Shown piece after piece: positions 51,991 to 58,012 of a stretch of 58,012 nucleotides of DNA (position 1 is its first letter; the number at the start of each line of letters is the position of its first letter). The notes under the pieces were generated by a model, which saw only the letters and a program-made list of their open reading frames with translations, had not been told where the DNA came from and did no database searches. A program made the position numbers and the translations under genes. Where the stretch lies: contig JAHEJM010000013.1 in NCBI GenBank assembly GCA_024638815.1, positions 1 to 58,012 on the forward strand, written 5' to 3'. Source of the stretch: Acidimicrobiales bacterium. GTDB lineage: Bacteria; Actinomycetota; Acidimicrobiia; Acidimicrobiales; SZUA-35.

Positions 51991-52007
51991 TTGCGAACAG
52001 TTCGCAA
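51991..52007. promoter_or_regulatory. Operator: perfect 17-bp palindrome TTGCGAACAGTTCGCAA
   Basis: TTGCGAAC-A-GTTCGCAA lies between the Fur-family gene and cbiM and overlaps the inferred -35. The TTGC...GCAA ends with a 17-bp span resemble Fur-family boxes, especially the nickel-responsive Nur box as I recall it. The Fur-family gene next door is the natural regulator, acting as a repressor when metal is plentiful. Confidence 0.7.
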
Positions 52008-52047
52008 TAACATGGTAAGAGCCCAGGGAGTCTGGGCGTGTCCGGGG

Positions 52048-52470
52048 TCAGGGCCGGCAGCTCGGACACAACCCCCGGACCACGATCTCGATGTGCTGGG
52101 GCTGGAAGTCGTGGCCCGAGATCAGGTGCTCCTCGATCTGGCTGACCAGCGTGCCGACATGGTGATCGATGGTCCCGCACGACGTGCAGACCAGATGGAA
52201 GTGCTCATCGGGATGGGCCGGCTCCCAGTAGCTGACCTCGGACGGTCCCAAACGGGACTCCCGCACCAGCCCGAGATCCCGGAACAGGGCCAGTGATCGA
52301 TAGATCGAGGCCAGATTGACGCTCGGATCGGACTCGGCCACTCGTTCGGCCAGCTGCTCAACGGTCACGTGATCGTCGAGGTCGACCAGGGCCTGCCACA
52401 CGAGACGGCGCGGTCCGGTGGCCCGATGGCCGTGGTCGTGGAGACGTTCGTCGATGGAGCGGTTGGTCAT
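52048..52470 (-). CDS. Fur-family regulator, probably Nur/Zur-type controlling cbiMQO
   Basis: 140 aa. Helix-turn-helix ATGPRRLVWQALVDLDDHVTVEQLAE and NLASIYRSLALFRDLGLV, then the metal site HPDEHFHLVCTSCGTIDHHVG and C-terminal CPSC. The two Cys pairs suggest a structural zinc, and the HxHxxC region a regulatory metal. It is upstream of cbiM on the same strand, with the palindrome between them, and divergent from DUF3039 with a 24-base gap. Metal identity is inferred from the adjacent nickel/cobalt transporter. Confidence 0.87.
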   Translation of the reverse strand: MTNRSIDERLHDHGHRATGPRRLVWQALVDLDDHVTVEQLAERVAESDPSVNLASIYRSLALFRDLGLVRESRLGPSEVSYWEPAHPDEHFHLVCTSCGTIDHHVGTLVSQIEEHLISGHDFQPQHIEIVVRGLCPSCRP

Positions 52471-52494
52471 GGCAGATTAGGGCACAATGGAACC

Positions 52495-52746
52495 ATGTCA
52501 GATCTTGAGACGCTACCGGTTACCGAGGAAATCGTCGATCCCCGACTTGACGACCCCCTGCTCGAGGATGGGGACCATGAGCGGTTTGCCCACTATGTGA
52601 AGAAGGACAAGATCTTGTCCAGCGCGGTGGAGGGAACGACGGTCCGGGCGCTGTGCGGCAAGAAATGGGTGCCGAACCGTGATCCCAAGAAGTTCCCGGT
52701 CTGTCCCGAGTGCAAGGAGATCTACGAGATGCTCCGAGGGGAGTGA
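52495..52746 (+). CDS. DUF3039 family protein
   Basis: 83 aa. Conserved actinobacterial family with DHERFAHYVKKDKILSSAVEG, then ALCGKKWVPNRDPKKFPVCPECKEIYEM, a Cys-x-x-Cys type zinc-ribbon-like region. Function unknown. The ATG at 52495 has CACAAT at about 52483-52488 as possible -10, so it may be leaderless. It shares the short divergent promoter region with the Fur-family gene. Confidence 0.85.
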   Translation: MSDLETLPVTEEIVDPRLDDPLLEDGDHERFAHYVKKDKILSSAVEGTTVRALCGKKWVPNRDPKKFPVCPECKEIYEMLRGE

Positions 52747-52747
52747 C

Positions 52748-53911
52748 TTGGCCGACCGGCCCCGGATGATCGTCGACTGCGACCCCGGGCATGACGACGC
52801 TGTGGCCCTGGTGGTTGCCGCCCACTTCGGCGACCTGGTTGCCATCACCACGGTGGGCGGCAACGCCCCACTCATCGACGTCACCAACAACGCACTGCTC
52901 ACCTGCCAGCTCTTCGGTATCGACGCCCCGGTTCACGCCGGATCGACTCGACCCCTGGTGGCCGAACCCCGGCATGCTCCCGAGGTCCATGGTGTCGGTG
53001 GCTTCGACGGGCCGACCCTGCCGCCACTGAATCGCTCGGTGGCATCTCATGACGCCGTCGAGTTCTTGATCGAGACCATCAGGGCGGAGGAGGGTCTGTG
53101 GCTGATTCCGACCGGTCCACTCACCAATGTGGCCCTCGTGTTCCGCACGGCTCCCGATGTGGCCGGGCGGCTGGCCGGAGTCAGCTTCATGGGTGGCTCG
53201 GCCACCGTGGGCAATCACACACCGGTGGCCGAGTTCAACGCCCTGGTCGATCCCGAGGCCATGTCGGTCGTCCTGGACTCGGGGGCCAGGATCATCATGT
53301 CCGGACTCGATCTCACCTACCAGTTCCCGGTCGACGACACCCTGGCCATGCACCTTGGGGCGGTGGCCCGGCCTCGACGGGATGGTCCGGTGGTGAATCC
53401 AGGGGCCCTGCTACTGGCCGATCTGGTGGCCAACTACCTTGATCAGCTCGAACGGTTGACCGGCCTGCGCCTGGGGGGACTGCACGATCCGTGCGCGGTG
53501 CTGGCCGTCACCCATCCCAGTGTGGTGTCGACCTCCATGCGCCATGTCCAGGTCGAGCTGGCCGGCACATTGACCAGGGGGATGACCGTGGTCGACCAGC
53601 GCAGGGGGGAGCCGACGGCCAACCGTGGCCGACCCAATGTCGCCCATGGCCACACCCTCGATCACCGGCGGGCCCTGTCGCTGGTCATGGATGCCATCAA
53701 GGCCAAAGGGGCCGTCTCCGGCGACCCGGCTTCCGCAACGTCGCACTCGAGCAACTCCACACCGCTTGGCCCATGGAGTCCATCGACACGCTCATCCACG
53801 CCTTCGGAGCCTGGGCCCAACTCGATGCCATCCCAACCGGCACCCGGCACGCCATCGAGACCACCATCCGGAAACAGGCAACCGCCCACCAATCCGACGA
53901 CGGTCTCCTAA
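52748..53911 (+). CDS. Inosine/uridine-preferring nucleoside hydrolase with a recombinant C-terminal tail
   Basis: 387 aa as read. Residues 1-320 are a complete nucleoside hydrolase: RMIVDCDPGHDDAVALVVAA (the calcium-binding Asp cluster), GGNAPLIDVTNNAL, VHGVGGFDGPTLPP, LIPTGPLTNVALVF and SFMGGSATVGNHTPVAEFN, ending near HTLDHRRALSLVMDAIKAKG. The last 65 residues are Ser/Pro-rich shadow sequence because the frame runs into a methyltransferase remnant (from 53722). The family splits nucleosides to base and ribose. TTG at 52748 with AGGGGAGTG upstream; ATG at 52766 is an alternative. Confidence 0.8.
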   Translation: MADRPRMIVDCDPGHDDAVALVVAAHFGDLVAITTVGGNAPLIDVTNNALLTCQLFGIDAPVHAGSTRPLVAEPRHAPEVHGVGGFDGPTLPPLNRSVASHDAVEFLIETIRAEEGLWLIPTGPLTNVALVFRTAPDVAGRLAGVSFMGGSATVGNHTPVAEFNALVDPEAMSVVLDSGARIIMSGLDLTYQFPVDDTLAMHLGAVARPRRDGPVVNPGALLLADLVANYLDQLERLTGLRLGGLHDPCAVLAVTHPSVVSTSMRHVQVELAGTLTRGMTVVDQRRGEPTANRGRPNVAHGHTLDHRRALSLVMDAIKAKGAVSGDPASATSHSSNSTPLGPWSPSTRSSTPSEPGPNSMPSQPAPGTPSRPPSGNRQPPTNPTTVS

Positions 53912-53949
53912 TCCCCAACCCCATGCTCATGATCACCGCCACCACCTGA
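53722..53949 (+). pseudogene. C-terminal fragment of a class I methyltransferase
   Basis: In a different frame from the nucleoside hydrolase, this stretch reads RPGFRNVALEQLHTAWPMES, IDTLIHAFGAWAQLDAIP, then TRHAIETTIRKQATAHQS and DGLLIPNPMLMITATT to a TGA. This is the typical C-terminus of SAM-dependent methyltransferases of the UbiE-like kind. The N-terminal SAM-binding domain is missing, so the piece was joined here by recombination near 53710. Confidence 0.65.
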
Positions 53950-54079
53950 CCTGCCACTTGGTCGGACCGGGTCATCCCGCGCTGCCCCGAGCGTAGCGAC
54001 TGGTGGCTGATCGACGACCGCCAGGTTCTCCCCCGCGGTGCGCCGACATCTGAGTGCTGGATCGACACTGCAGCGGGGA

Positions 54080-54094
54080 CCCGATAATGCTCAC
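54080..54094 (-). repeat. Short repeat, copy S1
   Basis: CCCGATAATGCTCAC, identical to the copy at 56901-56915. It resembles the 5' half of the 49-bp repeats (GGTAACGCTCAT) and may be a diverged member. Confidence 0.55.
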
Positions 54095-54218
54095 TATCGT
54101 CGGGCGGCCGGCACAACGCTGCGAAGCTACGGCCGACAGCTCCAATGCCGTACCAACATCCAATCCGGCACCTATCGCGCACGTCGGAATGCTCAGGATT
54201 ATGGACGCCGACCGGGCA

Positions 54219-54267
54219 GTCGTCGAGCTGGGAAACGCTCGTCGCACCCTGCGCGGTCGCGTTCTCG
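54219..54267 (-). repeat. 49-bp dispersed repeat, copy R1
   Basis: On the plus strand it runs from GTCGTCGAGC through AACGCTCGTCGCACCCTGCG to GCGTTCTCG. AACG...CGTT and CGCA-CCC-TGCG form nested inverted arms. The other two copies share the AAC-to-GTT spacing of exactly 30 bases. It lies 22 bases after the stop of the minus-strand ParB-like gene. Confidence 0.75.
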
Positions 54268-54289
54268 CGTGCCCCGGGCGTCCCGTATC

Positions 54290-54670
54290 TCAGTCGTACG
54301 GCAGCTCCTCCGGCTGACAGCTGACGTAGTCCGGGCTCGGTAAGCTCGTGAAGCGAACGGCCTGGATCGTGGTTCGGCCGTCGAGCAGGGCCCTGGCTAC
54401 TCGATGCATCCCATCCATGACCCGGCCGTCGGGGCCGAGGATGATTGGGTACTGCGTATCGACATCTTGAATGAGGTGGACGTGATCGACGACCGCTCGA
54501 ACGGTCGGACGACGGAGTCCGTCGTCGAACCAGTAGACGGAGTCGACCTCCTCGATCGAGTCGAGACTGACATCCACGATCGGCAGCTCGGCCGTCAGCT
54601 CGATAAGCCGGTCAACGTCCCAAGCATCAAGCCCATCTCGACCCGGCCAGAAGTGGTACTGCTTCCGCAT
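54290..54670 (-). CDS. ParB-like-fold hypothetical protein
   Basis: 126 aa from the ATG at 54670. The central part is typical of ParB/Srx-like domains: HVHLIQDVDTQYPIILGPDG and RVMDGMHRVARALLDGRTTI, ending with TSLPSPDYVSCQPEELPYD. The DGMHR loop corresponds to the phosphate-binding loop of the fold. No DNA-binding domain follows, so it is unlikely to be a partition ParB. First minus-strand gene followed by a repeat (R1). Function unknown. Confidence 0.65.
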   Translation of the reverse strand: MRKQYHFWPGRDGLDAWDVDRLIELTAELPIVDVSLDSIEEVDSVYWFDDGLRRPTVRAVVDHVHLIQDVDTQYPIILGPDGRVMDGMHRVARALLDGRTTIQAVRFTSLPSPDYVSCQPEELPYD

Positions 54671-54762
54671 GGGATCAGTCTGTCGGTCAACGAGTCGTAA
54701 CGGCACTCCTGGCTCGCCCGAGAACACCCGGGGCCACATGGTGGCGACGGACTTCCGATGGG

Positions 54763-55044
54763 TTACGGCCTCAAATGGGACTGCCATACCAATCTGAGCG
54801 CCCACACAGGCGAGAACGGCATACCACGACTGCCGTGCTGAGAAGTGTTCATCCTGCGGTCCAAGGCCATGCCTGAAGTCGGCTCCGCTGTGGTCCAGAG
54901 CTGCTGATCAGGACCCGTCGAGGTCTCCTCGCCGCCGTCCGAGCCAAGCCGGACAACAGCACCCGACGAAGTCCCGGTATCGCTCGACTGGCACGATATT
55001 GCCATGGCGTCGGAGATGCAGAGAACAATCACGGTTTGAGACAT
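54763..55044 (-). CDS. Doubtful small protein
   Basis: 93 aa. The start MSQTVIVLCISDAMAISCQS could be a weak lipoprotein signal with a Cys at 18, then a Ser/Thr/Gly-rich stretch. Third-position bias is weaker than in other genes, and no family was recognised. Listed only because it fills the gap between two better genes. Confidence 0.25.
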   Translation of the reverse strand: MSQTVIVLCISDAMAISCQSSDTGTSSGAVVRLGSDGGEETSTGPDQQLWTTAEPTSGMALDRRMNTSQHGSRGMPFSPVWALRLVWQSHLRP

Positions 55045-55057
55045 CGGAATCCTGCTA

Positions 55058-55486
55058 GTGGTGACCGCACCGTTTACCGCACTCTTGAGCTTTGCGGCCC
55101 TTCGCGTGCTCGTGGACGAAGATCGCCTGGAGGGCGCCGGCGGACCCACGATCTGGGGATGGGCGACCATGGCACTGCCAGCAACGGCCGGAGTTGCTCT
55201 CTTCGTTGCCGGGACTCTGCGGCCGTCTTCCGTGAGTGATCACCACCTCACGGTCATCACAGGTGCCGCCGCCGTCGTTTCTCTGACACTCGGTCTCGCC
55301 GCAATTCTGGTCGCCGGTCCGGGCGACGCTTCGATCGGTGGTGGTTTACTTGTCCTGGTCGCACTCGCTGGCATCGTGGTCCATCGCAATCGAACGGCGT
55401 GGTTCTGGCCCTCGCAACTGTGTCGGGTCGGAGCACGCACACAGCACCCCTGGCCCGCCCGAGAACGACGGGTGCAGGTCCGCTGA
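55058..55486 (+). CDS. Predicted membrane protein
   Basis: 142 aa with four hydrophobic segments (TAPFTALLSFAALRVLV, WATMALPATAGVALFVAG, VITGAAAVVSLTLGLAAIL and GGGLLVLVALAGIVV). The frame opens at 55040 and GTG at 55058 is the first start. The C-terminus is basic. It is the only plus-strand gene in the right-hand array and ends just before R2. No family recognised. Confidence 0.5.
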   Translation: MVTAPFTALLSFAALRVLVDEDRLEGAGGPTIWGWATMALPATAGVALFVAGTLRPSSVSDHHLTVITGAAAVVSLTLGLAAILVAGPGDASIGGGLLVLVALAGIVVHRNRTAWFWPSQLCRVGARTQHPWPARERRVQVR

Positions 55487-55511
55487 TGCCGCTGACGGTG
55501 ACGAGCAGGCG

Positions 55512-55560
55512 GTCGTCGAGCGGGGGAACGCTCATCGCACTCTGCGTGGTCTCGTTCCCG
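55512..55560 (-). repeat. 49-bp dispersed repeat, copy R2
   Basis: Plus-strand GTCGTCGAGCGGGGGAACG, then CTCATCGCACTCTGCGTGGT and CTCGTTCCCG. Inverted arms CGGG..AACG / CGTTCCCG and CGCA-CTC-TGCG. It lies 43 bases after the stop of the minus-strand membrane protein gene at 55604. Confidence 0.78.
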
Positions 55561-55603
55561 TGCGCTCGAACCACTCCGGATCGCCGGTTCATCAGCGCGG
55601 TGC

Positions 55604-56227
55604 TCATGGCCCAAGGGTCGTCGTTGGGACCGATGGTGGGACAGTCGTCGGGCCGGGGCGAGCTACAACGGTCGTCGTCGGGGCGGGCGGAGATCTCGGC
55701 GTCGGGGCTTGATACCAGGGGCAGCCAACTGCTGCCGTATTGCCGACCAGCCACCAGAAGCCGACGACAGCAATGGCACCTGCTCCGACCGCGATGCCGG
55801 GTAGAAGCTCGCCAGGCCTTGAGATGGCGATAGCGACAGCAGCCACCGCCACCAATGCGACAGCTGGAGCCGCTCGCATCGCGTCCAATCCAACGTTGTG
55901 CTCGTAGCAAGCGGACCAGGAGGCGATGGCGAGTGCCGATCCGCTTGCGTAGGAGGCGACGAGACCCGCTCCAGCCTTGACCGGCGAGACAGAGAGTCGC
56001 CGCCAGATGAACGTGGCACCGAGCCAGGCGATCAGGACCATGCTCGCAGCAACCACAAGAAAGATGACCCCAATCGGCGTGGTCCAAGCATCGGTGCCGC
56101 CAGAGACCACGCCAATGCCTATGAGAACAAGCCATGCGCCACCGCCGGCAATAGGGACCGCAGCCAGGGCAGCGGCGGTCGTCGACAGCAGCCCGAGGTA
56201 CTGGAGCTGCCTTACGAGGACGCTCAT
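55604..56227 (-). CDS. Predicted membrane protein with Pro/Thr-rich tail
   Basis: 207 aa. About five hydrophobic helices (AAALAAVPIAGGGAWLVLIG, PIGVIFLVVAASMVLIAWLG, GAGLVASYASGSALAIASW, AAPAVALVAVAAVAIAI, GAGAIAVVGFWWLVG) and a C-terminal tail of Pro and Thr (PRSPPAPTTTVV, TTVPPSVPTTT). No family recognised. The ATG at 56227 is preferred. Followed by repeat R2. Confidence 0.55.
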   Translation of the reverse strand: MSVLVRQLQYLGLLSTTAAALAAVPIAGGGAWLVLIGIGVVSGGTDAWTTPIGVIFLVVAASMVLIAWLGATFIWRRLSVSPVKAGAGLVASYASGSALAIASWSACYEHNVGLDAMRAAPAVALVAVAAVAIAISRPGELLPGIAVGAGAIAVVGFWWLVGNTAAVGCPWYQAPTPRSPPAPTTTVVARPGPTTVPPSVPTTTLGP

Positions 56228-56401
56228 CAACCGCCACCTTGCAGGACCACATCGTTCCAAGAACCTGGGGTCGCCGATCGTCCACTGACGGGAATGAGCT
56301 ACGCCTAGGACGCAAAGATACGGCGAGGATGAACGGCACCAGTGCCGTGCGCGGTATCACCGGCGGTTAAGCTGCCCTGCCACCGACCGTGGCGACCAGG
56401 C

Positions 56402-56450
56402 GTGCGTCGAGCCGGTAACGCTCATCGCACCCTGCGTGGTCTCGTTTCCG
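56402..56450 (-). repeat. 49-bp dispersed repeat, copy R3
   Basis: Plus-strand GTGCGTCGAGCCGGTAACG, then CTCATCGCACCCTGCGTGGT and CTCGTTTCCG. The nested arms AACG/CGTT and CGCA-CCC-TGCG are kept while flanking bases vary. It lies 71 bases after the stop of the small minus-strand gene at 56522. Confidence 0.78.
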
Positions 56451-56521
56451 ACTGTCTGAGGCGTCCGGGATCGATGCTGCCGGTTACTAGCCGACCGAGA
56501 TCGCGGCCCCTTGCTGGGCAA

Positions 56522-56776
56522 TCAGCGGAGCCAGTTGATGGCCACGACCGCCACCGCTCCTGTCACCGTGCCCCACGTGACCCACAGGGCGTAGCGCCGC
56601 TCGGCCTCTTCAGAGTTGTGCAGCACCGTCCACAACAGAGCCAACGACGGAGCAATGAGGAAGGCGAGCGTGAACTCGAGGCTGTCCGGACGAATCAGCC
56701 CGTAGACCAGCAAGATCGCATTGGCGAGTGCCACCCCCAGTGCGATGCGGACCCCTTCAGATCGCTGCTTCATCAT
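56522..56776 (-). CDS. Small membrane protein
   Basis: 84 aa: MMKQRSEGVRIALGVALANA starts it, and three helices follow (IALGVALANAILLVYGLI, LEFTLAFLIAPSLALLWTVL, VTWGTVTGAVAVVAINWL). The second Met is an equal start candidate. Unknown function. Followed by repeat R3. Confidence 0.55.
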   Translation of the reverse strand: MMKQRSEGVRIALGVALANAILLVYGLIRPDSLEFTLAFLIAPSLALLWTVLHNSEEAERRYALWVTWGTVTGAVAVVAINWLR

Positions 56777-56900
56777 GGGCTGAAGGTAGCATCTGGCCAG
56801 CGAACGATCCGGCCAGAACGCTCTGCCCGACTGCCCATAACCGACAACCTGATCAGCAACTTGGTGATCGATGATCACTTTGACCCTGGGATCCGTGCCG

Positions 56901-56915
56901 CCCGATAATGCTCAC
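56901..56915 (-). repeat. Short repeat, copy S2
   Basis: CCCGATAATGCTCAC, identical to S1 at 54080-54094. It lies 144 bases after the stop of the CPBP protease gene. Confidence 0.55.
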
Positions 56916-57059
56916 AGCCCACGCCGTGATCAACAGACCCCGCTCAGATCCGAAGCGCCAGAGAACGACTCCAACAGGCGTCTTGGCGGCCCGACTACGA
57001 GGCCATTCTCGAGATCACGATCGCGCCGCTCCCAAGGCGGCGGGCGCAGCGGATTCTGC

Positions 57060-57896
57060 TCAGCTCGACGGGTTGCTGAGGTGACGCGCCTCCGATGTTG
57101 AGAACCCGAGGCGACCCTTGGTCCACAGCAAGAGACCAAGAGCCATGGTCCAGTACACAATCCCGCGAATGATCTGCCAGTCTTCGCCGCCTGGTAGAAC
57201 GTCGGTGGGACGCTCGAAGAGGTTTTCGATGAGGTTCGTACCTTGATGGAAGAGCATTACCGGGATGACGCTCATCTTCGACTTTGAGTACAGCCACGTC
57301 ATGATGATGGACAGGCCGACGACGCTGACAGAGAACGACACGATGTGTGGTGCGGTACTCGAGTCTGAAGGCAAAGCGAGCAGTGGCAGATGCCAGGCGC
57401 TCCAGATCATCCCGAGCAGGACGCTTGCTACGGCGGGGTGTTGCCTCTCGAGCATCGCCGGCAGTGCAAAGCCACGCCAGCCAGGCTCTTCATTGCCTCC
57501 GAGGAAGAGCGCGGCGATTGGAACGACGATGATGTAGCCGAGCAACGTCGTCTCCCCGCTCACGGCTTCCCCGCCCAGCGAGAGATACAGGCCCTGATCC
57601 AGCAGTCCAACGCCCACAGGCATCAAGACCCAACCAGCGACCAACCAGATGAGACCGATTCGCCACGCGAAGATTCGTCGAAGCCAACGGAGGAGGGATC
57701 CCTTTCCCGCCGCGGAAGTAACAATGATGGCGGAAACGAACGGCCCAAAGCCGCCTACGAGGCTCAGCGCATGAACCTCCCCCGGCTCGCCCCACAGCAG
57801 CTGTGCCGGGATGAACACCGCCCAGCTGATCAGAAAAGTGAGTACGAAGAACGCGGCGAGCTGATGGCTCGACAGCCAATGCGATAGCGACCTCAT
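57060..57896 (-). CDS. CPBP-family intramembrane metalloprotease
   Basis: 278 aa with about eight helices. Motif 1 is NEEPGWRGFALP (Glu-Glu with Arg), motif 2 IWSAWHLPLLAL (His) and motif 3 MLFHQGTNLIEN (His and Asn), the complete Abi/Rce1-like active site. Relatives in bacteria often act in bacteriocin immunity or in prenyl-protein-like processing; the substrate here is unknown. Last gene of the right-hand array, followed by S2. Confidence 0.85.
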   Translation of the reverse strand: MRSLSHWLSSHQLAAFFVLTFLISWAVFIPAQLLWGEPGEVHALSLVGGFGPFVSAIIVTSAAGKGSLLRWLRRIFAWRIGLIWLVAGWVLMPVGVGLLDQGLYLSLGGEAVSGETTLLGYIIVVPIAALFLGGNEEPGWRGFALPAMLERQHPAVASVLLGMIWSAWHLPLLALPSDSSTAPHIVSFSVSVVGLSIIMTWLYSKSKMSVIPVMLFHQGTNLIENLFERPTDVLPGGEDWQIIRGIVYWTMALGLLLWTKGRLGFSTSEARHLSNPSS

Positions 57897-58012
57897 CGGG
57901 ATCCTCGGATCATGCGCATCTACGTTGCACCCGTTGAACCTCGCTTCGTGAGCCCCTGCTGGGGGGGGTCACCGTGATCGGCTCATCCGATGTGGGACCC
58001 GTGCCGTCCCCG
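57897..58012. other. Right edge, no gene seen
   Basis: Only the upstream region of the CPBP gene; a run of eight G is near 57962. The next element of the array, if any, lies beyond the window. Confidence 0.4.

Larger units (their letters stand above)
53950..54289. other. Gene-free stretch with repeats
   Basis: 340 bases in which no credible gene was seen. It contains one short repeat (54080-54094) and one 49-bp repeat (54219-54267), both belonging to the repeat family described at the right end of the window. Confidence 0.5.

Noticed and set aside
51991..52007. LexA (SOS) box
   Set aside because: Its half-sites CGAAC and GTTCG are one base apart, not the four bases of actinobacterial SOS boxes.
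51961..52047. Cobalamin riboswitch before cbiM
   Set aside because: Only 87 bases separate the genes and the message appears leaderless.
54219..56450. The 49-bp repeats as ordinary integron attC sites
   Set aside because: The ends lack the GTTRRRY/RYYYAAC core, the palindrome is too short, and no integrase is visible in the window.

Overview
The window looks like chromosome of a high-GC actinobacterium. The best guess is class Acidimicrobiia. This is inferred from the GC-rich third codon positions, many GTG/TTG starts, apparently leaderless promoters, DUF2510/DUF3039 proteins, an ArfA-like BON+OmpA protein and Thr/Glu-rich lipoprotein linkers. No rRNA, tRNA or CRISPR array was recognised. 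Most of the window is ordinary operon-packed chromosome with four-base ATGA/GTGA gene overlaps. The ends (about 1.4-2.3 kb and 53.7-58.0 kb) are gene-poor or visibly rearranged.

Layout. 0-1.4 kb: 3' end of an ECF sigma gene, a membrane protein, and a frameshifted membrane protein. 2.3-4.8 kb: modA-modB and a thioesterase. 5.7-12.9 kb: two divergent sodium:solute symporter operons (symporter+DUF485 with a LytS/LytTR pair, and DUF4212+symporter), sharing an intergenic region with LytTR-like direct repeats. 13.2-20.8 kb: a nucleoside-type ABC importer (BMP lipoprotein, double ATPase, two permeases) followed by a methylthioadenosine/methylthioinosine phosphorylase-family gene and an MTA/SAH deaminase-family gene, plausibly one uptake-and-salvage unit. 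20.9-22.0 kb: selD. 22.2-26.4 kb: a COG5610-like HAD protein, a membrane protein and a GMC oxidoreductase. 26.5-32.4 kb: a Fur-family regulator, a Bax inhibitor-like protein, a decayed GH16 glucanase, and an OmpA/BON gene next to a coiled-coil gene with duplicated HhH domains. 32.5-38.3 kb: fatty-acid, amino-acid and nucleotide metabolism. 38.6-42.9 kb: a coiled-coil protein, an orphan ParA and trkA-trkH. 42.9-48.8 kb: HpcH/HpaI aldolase, ung, a GH3 lipoprotein, an M20 peptidase and a 5-formyl-THF cyclo-ligase. 48.8-52.5 kb: a nickel/cobalt ECF transporter operon (cbiM-cbiQ-cbiO) ending in a peroxiredoxin and preceded by a Fur-family gene. 52.5-53.9 kb: DUF3039 and a nucleoside hydrolase that reads into a methyltransferase remnant.

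Main discoveries. Two genes are broken by an in-frame TGA exactly where the family has its catalytic Cys/Sec. These are selD (codon 13) and a Bcp-type peroxiredoxin (codon 44). Each TGA is followed within 25 bases by a perfect 7-bp hairpin of the bacterial SECIS kind. Read as selenocysteine, both proteins are full length, so the organism should have the Sec-decoding trait. Naive gene calling truncates selD and splits or loses the peroxiredoxin.

The right end (54.0-57.9 kb) holds unrelated small genes, mostly on the minus strand. Three are followed by copies of a 49-bp imperfect-palindrome repeat and a fourth by a related 15-bp motif. This cassette-like arrangement does not fit canonical integron attC sites and may be an undescribed mobile or recombination unit.
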